From CBDTTW01 sp965363675 (GTDB lineage: Bacteria > Bacteroidota > Rhodothermia > Rhodothermales > DASSAV01), in assembly GCA_965363675.1 (NCBI GenBank), contig CBDTTW010000107.1:1-10542 (forward strand): DNA of 10,542 bases, in the 5' to 3' direction. The first letter of the stretch is position 1. Every line of letters begins with the position of its first letter. The translations under genes and the position numbers were made by a program. Shown here in pieces: positions 5,496 through 10,542 of this stretch. The notes beneath the pieces were generated by a model, which was not told the origin of the DNA, made no database searches, and saw only the letters and a list, made by a program, of their open reading frames with translations.

Positions 5496-8132
5496 ATGAA
5501 CTATCAGAAATTTACCATCAAGGCGCAAGAGGTGGTGCAGGCGGCCATCGACCTGGCGGCTTCGCAGAACCACCAGAGCCTGGAGCCGGCGCATCTGCTC
5601 AAGGCGCTCCTGGCCGACGAGGCCGGCGTCGTGGGATCGCTCCTGCGTAAGCTGGGCGCCTCCTCCGACGCCCTGCGCAGCCGCGCCGAAGCCGCCATCG
5701 CCCGGTTGCCGCAGGTCAGCGGGGCCGGCGTCTCGGGGCAGTACGTCGGCAACGACCTCAAGAAGGTCTTCGACCGCGCGCTTGCCGAGGCCGAGCTGCT
5801 CAAGGACGAGTACATTTCGAGCGAGCACCTGCTGGCGGCGCTGGCCGAGTCCAAAGAAGAGATGGGCGCGGCCCTGCGCGAGCAGGGCGTCGGGCGCGAA
5901 AAAGTGCTCGGCGCGCTCAAGGACGTGCGCGGCAGCCACCGCGTGACGGACCAGCACGCCGAGAGCCGCTACGAAGCGCTCAAGCGCTACGCCCGCGACC
6001 TCAACGACCTGGCGCGCCAGGGCAAGATCGACCCGGTCATCGGGCGCGACGACGAGATCCGGCGCGTGCTGCAAATCCTGTCGCGACGCACCAAGAACAA
6101 CCCGGTGCTCGTCGGGGAGCCGGGCGTCGGCAAAACCGCCATCGCCGAGGGCCTGGCGATTCGCATCGTGCAGGGCGACGTGCCCGAGAGCCTCAAGACG
6201 AAGCGCATCACGGCGCTCGACATGGGCGCGCTCATCGCCGGGGCGAAATACCGCGGCGAGTTCGAGGACCGCCTCAAGGCCGTCGTCAAGGAAGTCACCG
6301 AGGCCGAGGGCGAGATCATCCTGTTCATCGACGAGATCCACACGCTCGTCGGGGCGGGGGCGGCCGAGGGGGCCATGGACGCCGCCAACATCCTCAAGCC
6401 GGCGCTCGCGCGGGGCGAGCTGCGCGCCATCGGGGCCACCACGCTCGACGAGTACCGCAAGCACTTCGAGAAGGACAAGGCCCTCGAACGGCGCTTCCAG
6501 ATGGTGCTCGTCGGGGAGCCGAGCGTCGAGGACACCATCTCGATCCTGCGCGGCATCAAGGAAAAGTACGAGGTCCACCACGGCGTGCGCATCACCGACG
6601 CGGCGCTCGTGGCGGCGGCCGAGCTGAGCCACCGCTACATCGGCGACCGCTTTCTGCCGGACAAAGCCATCGACCTGGTGGACGAGGCCGCCGCGCGCCT
6701 GCGCATCGAGATCGACTCGATGCCCGAGGAACTCGACGCGCTCGAACGCCAGATCCGCCAGCTCGAAATCGAGCGCGAGGCCGTCAAGCGCGACCGCAAC
6801 GAAGACAAGCTTTCGCACATCGGCGAGCAGATCGCCTCTCTGGAGGCCGAACGCCTGGATCTGCGCGCGCGCTGGCAGGAGGAAAAAGAGCTGATCGTGC
6901 AGATCCAGCACGCCAAGGAGGAGATCGACCATTTGCGCAACGAAGCCGACGCGCTCGAACGCCAGGGCGAGTACGGCCGCGTAGCCGAACTCCGCTACGG
7001 CCGCATCCCGAAGCTGGAGGCGACGGTCGAGGAGACGAACCGGCGCCTGCTCGAAATCCAGGAGCAGGGCGCCCTGCTCAAGGAAGAAGTCAGCGAGGAG
7101 GATATTGCGAGCATCGTGGCCCGGTGGACGGGCATCCCGGTGACGCGGATGCTGGAGAGCGAGCGCGCCAAGCTGACGCGCATGGAGGAGGTGCTCGGCG
7201 CGCGCGTGGTGGGCCAACCCGAGGCCATCGCCGCCGTCAGCAACGCCGTGCGCCGGGGCCGCGCCGGGCTTCAGGAAGAGTCGCGGCCCATCGGCTCGTT
7301 CATCTTCCTCGGCACGACGGGCGTCGGCAAGACCGAGCTGGCCAAGTCGCTGGCGTGGTTCCTGTTCAACGACGAGAGCGCGATGGTGCGCATCGACATG
7401 AGCGAGTACCAGGAGCGCCACACCGTCAGCCGCCTCGTCGGCGCGCCGCCGGGCTACGTCGGCTACGAGGAGGGCGGCCAGCTCACCGAGGCCGTCCGCC
7501 GGAAGCCCTATGCCGTCGTGCTGCTCGACGAGATCGAGAAGGCGCACCCGGAGGTGTTCAACATCCTCTTGCAAGTGCTCGACGACGGCCGCCTGACCGA
7601 CAACAAGGGCCGCACGGCGGACTTCAAGAACACCCTCATCATCATGACGAGCAACCTGGGCTCCGAGATCATCCGCGAGCGCACGGACTTTGCCGGGGGC
7701 CATCTGACGGCCGCCGATGAGGAGGGCTTGAACCGCGAGATCATGCTGCTGCTCAAGCAGCGCATGCGGCCCGAGTTCCTGAACCGCATCGACGAGATCG
7801 TGATGTTCCGGCCGCTCGGGCGCGAGCAGATCCGCCGGATCGTGGACATCCAGTTCCAGCACATGCACCGCATGGCGGCCCGCAACCACAACCTCTCGCT
7901 CGAACTGACCGACGAGGCGCGGGACTGGCTGGCGAACCAGGGCTTCGAGGCCGCCTTCGGGGCGCGCCCGCTCAAGCGGGTCATCCAGCGCGAGATCGCC
8001 AACAAGCTGGCCGAAGAAATCCTCTCCGGCTGGGTGCAGGACGGCGAGTCCATCCGGATCGACGTGGCGGCCGACGGCTCGGGCCTGACGTTCGAGACGT
8101 TCGCCGAGGCGGAAATCGCGGAGGCCGACTAG
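5496..8132 (+). CDS. clpB: ClpB AAA+ disaggregase (Hsp104 family)
   Basis: An 878-residue hexameric ATP-driven chaperone that, with the DnaK system, threads and rescues aggregated proteins in the cytoplasm after heat stress. The N-domain (about 1-145) carries the repeat signature SLEPAHLLKALL. NBD1 has Walker A GEPGVGKT (207-214) and Walker B LFIDE (276-280). The middle coiled-coil domain spans about 410-535 and separates ClpB from ClpA and ClpC. NBD2 has Walker A GTTGVGKT (606-613), Walker B LLDE (676-679), a TSNLGS sensor 1 and a GARPLKR sensor 2. All catalytic residues are present and the length is normal. I chose ATG 5496 over the in-frame GTG 5490 because family members begin MN-x-x-x-FTIKAQE. 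No Shine-Dalgarno is visible and no CIRCE element was found upstream. The gene ends before a strong terminator. Confidence 0.98.
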   Translation: MNYQKFTIKAQEVVQAAIDLAASQNHQSLEPAHLLKALLADEAGVVGSLLRKLGASSDALRSRAEAAIARLPQVSGAGVSGQYVGNDLKKVFDRALAEAELLKDEYISSEHLLAALAESKEEMGAALREQGVGREKVLGALKDVRGSHRVTDQHAESRYEALKRYARDLNDLARQGKIDPVIGRDDEIRRVLQILSRRTKNNPVLVGEPGVGKTAIAEGLAIRIVQGDVPESLKTKRITALDMGALIAGAKYRGEFEDRLKAVVKEVTEAEGEIILFIDEIHTLVGAGAAEGAMDAANILKPALARGELRAIGATTLDEYRKHFEKDKALERRFQMVLVGEPSVEDTISILRGIKEKYEVHHGVRITDAALVAAAELSHRYIGDRFLPDKAIDLVDEAAARLRIEIDSMPEELDALERQIRQLEIEREAVKRDRNEDKLSHIGEQIASLEAERLDLRARWQEEKELIVQIQHAKEEIDHLRNEADALERQGEYGRVAELRYGRIPKLEATVEETNRRLLEIQEQGALLKEEVSEEDIASIVARWTGIPVTRMLESERAKLTRMEEVLGARVVGQPEAIAAVSNAVRRGRAGLQEESRPIGSFIFLGTTGVGKTELAKSLAWFLFNDESAMVRIDMSEYQERHTVSRLVGAPPGYVGYEEGGQLTEAVRRKPYAVVLLDEIEKAHPEVFNILLQVLDDGRLTDNKGRTADFKNTLIIMTSNLGSEIIRERTDFAGGHLTAADEEGLNREIMLLLKQRMRPEFLNRIDEIVMFRPLGREQIRRIVDIQFQHMHRMAARNHNLSLELTDEARDWLANQGFEAAFGARPLKRVIQREIANKLAEEILSGWVQDGESIRIDVAADGSGLTFETFAEAEIAEAD

Positions 8133-8150
8133 CGCCCCGCGCGCACGTCG

Positions 8151-8172
8151 AAAGGGGGCTTCGGCCCCCTTT
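8151..8172 (+). terminator. Intrinsic terminator of clpB
   Basis: A perfect 9-bp stem, AAAGGGGGC (8151-8159) and GCCCCCTTT (8164-8172), is closed by a TTCG tetraloop 18 nt after the clpB stop. The U tract is short (TTT, inside the stem). It lies only 29 nt before the next start codon, so the kinase gene probably has a promoter inside or past it, or depends on read-through. Confidence 0.85.
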
Positions 8173-8201
8173 AGCGTTGCGCAACTTTGCGCCCGAAACC
8201 C

Positions 8202-8833
8202 ATGCCTCCGGACTTCGCGCTGCGCCCGCCCGGCGCCATCGTGCTGCTCAGCGGGGCGCCCCGTGCGGGCAAGTCGTCCATCGTCGCGGCCATGCAGGCG
8301 GCGCTGCCGGGCGTCTGGATGAACCTGGGCGTCGATGCCTTCGTGCGGAGCATCACGCCGCCGGCCTTGCGGCCGGGCATCGGGCTGCGGCCCGGAGGCG
8401 AGCGCCGCGACCTGGAGGCGTTCGTAGCGGCCTCGTACCGGGCGTTGTGGGCCTCGGCGGCGGCGCACAGCCGCGAGGGGCTGTGCGTGGCGGCAGACCT
8501 GGGGCTGCACGACGACTACAGCCGCCCGCTCGGCGTGCTTGCGGGGTGCGCCCGGGGCTTGGAAGGACTGCCGGCCTACCTGGTGGGCGTGCGCTGCCCC
8601 GCCGAGGTGGTTCTGGCGCGGCGGCGCGCCTCAGGCGCGGGCCTATACGTGCAGGCGGCCCCCGGCGAGCCGATCCCCGAGCCGGTGCAGCGCTGGGAAG
8701 CGGCCGTACACACGCCCGGGATCTACGATCTCGAAGTCGATACGTCGGCGATGACCCCCGAGGCGTGCGCCGCCGCCGGCTCGGGCAGCCGCCCCGCGCC
8801 CTCGAACGGCTGCGCGCCCTTGCGGGCCTCTGA
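8202..8833 (+). CDS. Chloramphenicol-phosphotransferase-like P-loop kinase, frameshifted near the 3' end
   Basis: This belongs to the CPT-like kinase family (Streptomyces venezuelae chloramphenicol 3-O-phosphotransferase). Most members outside antibiotic producers have unknown substrates, so resistance cannot be inferred. From ATG 8202 the protein shows the P-loop GAPRAGKS (18-25), LGVDAFV with Asp45 at the place of the CPT catalytic base, LVGVRCPAEVV, and the family ending VHTPGIYDLEVDTSAMTPEACAAA. After that (about 8760-8790) the frame runs on past the downstream terminator and deep into the antisense of the next gene. The -1 frame instead reads RLGQPPRALERLRALAGL and stops at 8831-8833, just before the terminator. 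One base therefore seems to be missing, as a sequencing error or a real mutation. Repaired, the product would be about 210 residues. No Shine-Dalgarno is seen; the run of GC trinucleotides at the break is prone to indel errors. Confidence 0.85.
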
Positions 8834-8844
8834 GCAGGGCGCAA

Positions 8845-8879
8845 AAAAAGGGGTCCGGCGGCAGGCCGGACCCCTTTTT
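8845..8879. terminator. Bidirectional terminator between convergent kinase and subtilase genes
   Basis: A perfect 10-bp GC stem, GGGGTCCGGC (8850-8859) and GCCGGACCCC (8865-8874), has a 5-nt loop. Seven A lie on the left (8843-8849) and five T on the right (8875-8879). It serves the + strand kinase (stop 8833) and the - strand subtilase (stop 8902). Confidence 0.95.
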
Positions 8880-8901
8880 CAGGCGTGCGCCTTCGTGCGG
8901 G

Positions 8902-10542
8902 CTACTTCGCCAGCGTCATCGGGCGCACCTCGACGCTTGCGCCGGCCGTCAGGCGCGCGAAGTAGACGCCGCTGGGCAGCCCGCCGGCGTCGAACGCAAC
9001 CTGGTGCGCCCCGGCGGCAAAGGCGGCGTCGGCGAGGACGGCTACCTGCTGCCCGAGCGCGTTGTAGACGGCCAGTTGCACGTGCGTCGCCTCCGGCAGC
9101 GAGAAGCGCACCACCGCAGCCGGGTTGAAGGGGTTGGGATAGGCCCCCTCCAGCGAGACGCGGCGCGGCAGCTCGGGCGCCTCGGCGGCGGCGAACAAGT
9201 CGTCGTCTTGGCGGTGGTCGTAGTCGTAGGCAGGCCAGGCGGCGGCGGGGTCGTTTTTGCCGGCGGCGAGGCAGCCGAGCGGCAGTTCGACGAAGCGCAC
9301 GCGCTTTTGCGCCGGCAGCACCTGGTTGACGGCGCTGAGCACGTTCAGGAAGCCCGCCCCATAGCGGCGGTATTTCTGCGAGCGGTCCACGAGCGCATCG
9401 GCAATGGCCGAGGCGGGCAAATCCGGGCGCAGGGCGCGCAGCATGGCCGCCGCCGCCGTCACATGAGGCGCGGCGAAGGAGGTGCCGTAGACCTCGGTCC
9501 AGCCGCCGCCGCTCGCGCCGACGACGAGATGCTCGCCGGGGGCCAGCACGCTCAGGCCGGTGTTGGCCGAGTGCCCGGCCGTAAACGTGAGCAGGTTGGC
9601 CGAGCCGACGGCCAGCACGCCGGGGATGTTGGCCGGGAACTTGGCGGGCTTGCTCCGGACCTCGGGGGCGTAGTTGCCCGCCGCCGCCACCACGACCACG
9701 TTATGATCGAGCGCGTACCGGACGGCTTCCTCGACCGTGGGCGAGTAGGCGAGCGCGAGGCTGAGGTTGATTACGTCGGCGCCCTCGTCTACGGCGTCGT
9801 AGAGGGCGCGCGCCACGAACACGCTGATCGGCCCGAAATCCCCGACGTTGTACACCGAGAGCTGAGGCGGGCGCCGGGAGAACAGCTTGGGCGGGGCGCT
9901 GCACCCGCTGGTCATCTGCCACCGCCCGAGCAGCCCGGCGATGCCGTCGCCGTCGTTGGCCGCGTCGGCCAGCAGCGTTGCGACGCCGAAGGCATGGGGG
10001 GCCGGCTGCGCGGTGGTGGGGGCTACGCTGTGGTAGACGATCTCCACGCCGTCGAGGCCGGCGGCGGCGCGGTCGTCGGCGCCGATGCCGCTGTCGATGA
10101 GGGCCACCTTGACGGCCTTCGAGGCCGCCTGCGGGAACCACTGCGCTTCGAGCATGCGCGTCCAGACGAGGTTCCACTGGTTGAGGAAGTACGGGTCGGA
10201 GGGGAAAGGCAGCGCGCCGACGGGCTTGGCGGGCTGCTGCTCCGGGGCGCCGAAGTCGCCCTGGCTCGTGATCTCGACGAGGCGGAAGTAGTCGAGAAGC
10301 GGGCGGCCGCCGAGCTGCTCGGTCGTGATGATCTCGAAGAAGCGGGCGATGGGGTCGGCTTCGTTGGGCAGGGAAATCAGGTCCACGTCGAGGGCGTCGT
10401 CGTGCTCGATGACGGCGCCGTAGCGGGTGCGCAGCAGGCCGAGCGCATCTTGATAGCCGCCGATGATGATGACCACGTTGGGGTCCGGCAGGTCGCGCCC
10501 GCGCTGGTAGCCGCCGATGATAATGACGACGTTGGGGTCCGG
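8902..10542 (-). CDS. Secreted S8 subtilisin-like serine peptidase with C-terminal sorting domain (5' end outside window)
   Basis: 546 residues are visible, counted from the right edge. The frame is open to the edge, so the signal peptide and first residues are missing; the internal GTG at 10476 lies within a repeat and is not the start. Residues 1-110 look like a propeptide region containing a tandem PDPNVVIIIGGYQ. Then comes DPYFLNQWNL (from about 116), typical of the start of mature subtilases. The catalytic triad is Asp150 (ALIDSG), His183 (PHAFGVATLLA) and Ser355 (GTSFAAPHV), with the oxyanion Asn290 (AAAGN). The segment after His lacks the usual H-G-T-H-V-A wording. The C-terminus (about 468-546) is a YPNPFNP sorting domain with NALGQQVAVL and LPSGVYFARL, indicating type IX-like export and cell-surface or extracellular action. 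An acidic linker precedes it. Substrate unknown. Confidence 0.93.
   Translation of the reverse strand, partial: PDPNVVIIIGGYQRGRDLPDPNVVIIIGGYQDALGLLRTRYGAVIEHDDALDVDLISLPNEADPIARFFEIITTEQLGGRPLLDYFRLVEITSQGDFGAPEQQPAKPVGALPFPSDPYFLNQWNLVWTRMLEAQWFPQAASKAVKVALIDSGIGADDRAAAGLDGVEIVYHSVAPTTAQPAPHAFGVATLLADAANDGDGIAGLLGRWQMTSGCSAPPKLFSRRPPQLSVYNVGDFGPISVFVARALYDAVDEGADVINLSLALAYSPTVEEAVRYALDHNVVVVAAAGNYAPEVRSKPAKFPANIPGVLAVGSANLLTFTAGHSANTGLSVLAPGEHLVVGASGGGWTEVYGTSFAAPHVTAAAAMLRALRPDLPASAIADALVDRSQKYRRYGAGFLNVLSAVNQVLPAQKRVRFVELPLGCLAAGKNDPAAAWPAYDYDHRQDDDLFAAAEAPELPRRVSLEGAYPNPFNPAAVVRFSLPEATHVQLAVYNALGQQVAVLADAAFAAGAHQVAFDAGGLPSGVYFARLTAGASVEVRPMTLAK
10450..10542 (-). repeat. 54-nt in-frame tandem repeat in the subtilase N-terminal region
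   Basis: Two 39-nt segments (10504-10542 and 10450-10488) match at 35 of 39 positions. They encode the identical PDPNVVIIIGGYQ and are separated by 15 nt encoding RGRDL, giving an 18-residue period. All four differences are silent. The repeat reaches the window edge exactly, so more copies may lie outside. Confidence 0.93.

Noticed and set aside
5361..8510. A minus-strand open frame of over 1000 codons antisense to clpB
   Set aside because: It mirrors a GC-rich gene whose third positions are mostly G or C, which removes stops on the other strand. Its protein is low-complexity with no family motif, and clpB is certain.
8775..8790. Programmed -1 ribosomal frameshift in the kinase gene
   Set aside because: No slippery heptamer of the X-XXY-YYZ type is present at the break, and the family is not known to use recoding; a lost base is simpler.
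8834..9128. Continuation of the kinase frame past 8833
   Set aside because: It passes through a strong terminator and is antisense to the subtilase sorting domain; the residues are Arg/Ala/Pro low-complexity.
10474..10476. GTG as the start of the subtilase
   Set aside because: It falls inside the second repeat copy (NVVIII), has no signal peptide after it, and the frame continues open to the window edge.

Overview
The window is GC-rich DNA, roughly two thirds G+C in the coding parts. It most likely comes from a member of the Rhodothermota (the Rhodothermus/Salinibacter branch near Bacteroidota). The best pointer is the secreted subtilase at the right end, which closes with a YPNPFNP-type C-terminal sorting domain as used in type IX-like secretion. 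A ClpB with the GTTGVGKT second Walker A and a promoter-like TTTG / TAnnTTTG pair fit the same placement. No rRNA, tRNA, CRISPR array, transposase or integrase was seen, so this looks like ordinary chromosome rather than a mobile island.

Layout from left to right. A possible gene tail reads into the left edge on the + strand (1-111). Converging on it is a small secreted Arg/Asp-rich protein (105-611, -) with one DxDGDxxxD calcium-loop-like motif. A 298-nt gap separates this from a divergently transcribed class A penicillin-binding protein (910-3648, +). That protein carries a long, highly charged, heptad/hendecad-like C-terminal tail. Its end lies 11 nt from the end of a convergent DUF493/YbeD-like gene (3660-3941, -). 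Next comes a 677-nt gap with no gene, partly AT-rich (43% G+C at 4381-4500). This gap leads to a 70-residue Met-rich lipoprotein (4619-4831, +) with a strong Shine-Dalgarno and a clear terminator after it (4954-4989). A diverged cold-shock-like small protein follows (5133-5348, +), and then clpB (5496-8132, +), which ends in a UUCG-loop terminator. A chloramphenicol-phosphotransferase-like kinase gene (8202-8833, +) appears frameshifted near its 3' end. A bidirectional terminator (8845-8879) separates it from the convergent S8 subtilase gene (8902-10542, -). The subtilase gene runs off the right edge and contains an in-frame 54-nt tandem repeat there.

The genes do not form one pathway. Two themes are visible: envelope (PBP1A, lipoprotein, secreted R/D-rich protein, sorted subtilase) and protein or stress homeostasis (ClpB, cold-shock-like protein). 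Strong hairpin terminators mark most gene ends, so most genes appear to be separate transcription units. I see no convincing new multi-gene system. The items most worth a second look are the subtilase repeat and its odd catalytic His motif, the frameshifted kinase, the Met-rich lipoprotein with its long leader, and the cold-shock-like protein lacking RNA-binding aromatics.
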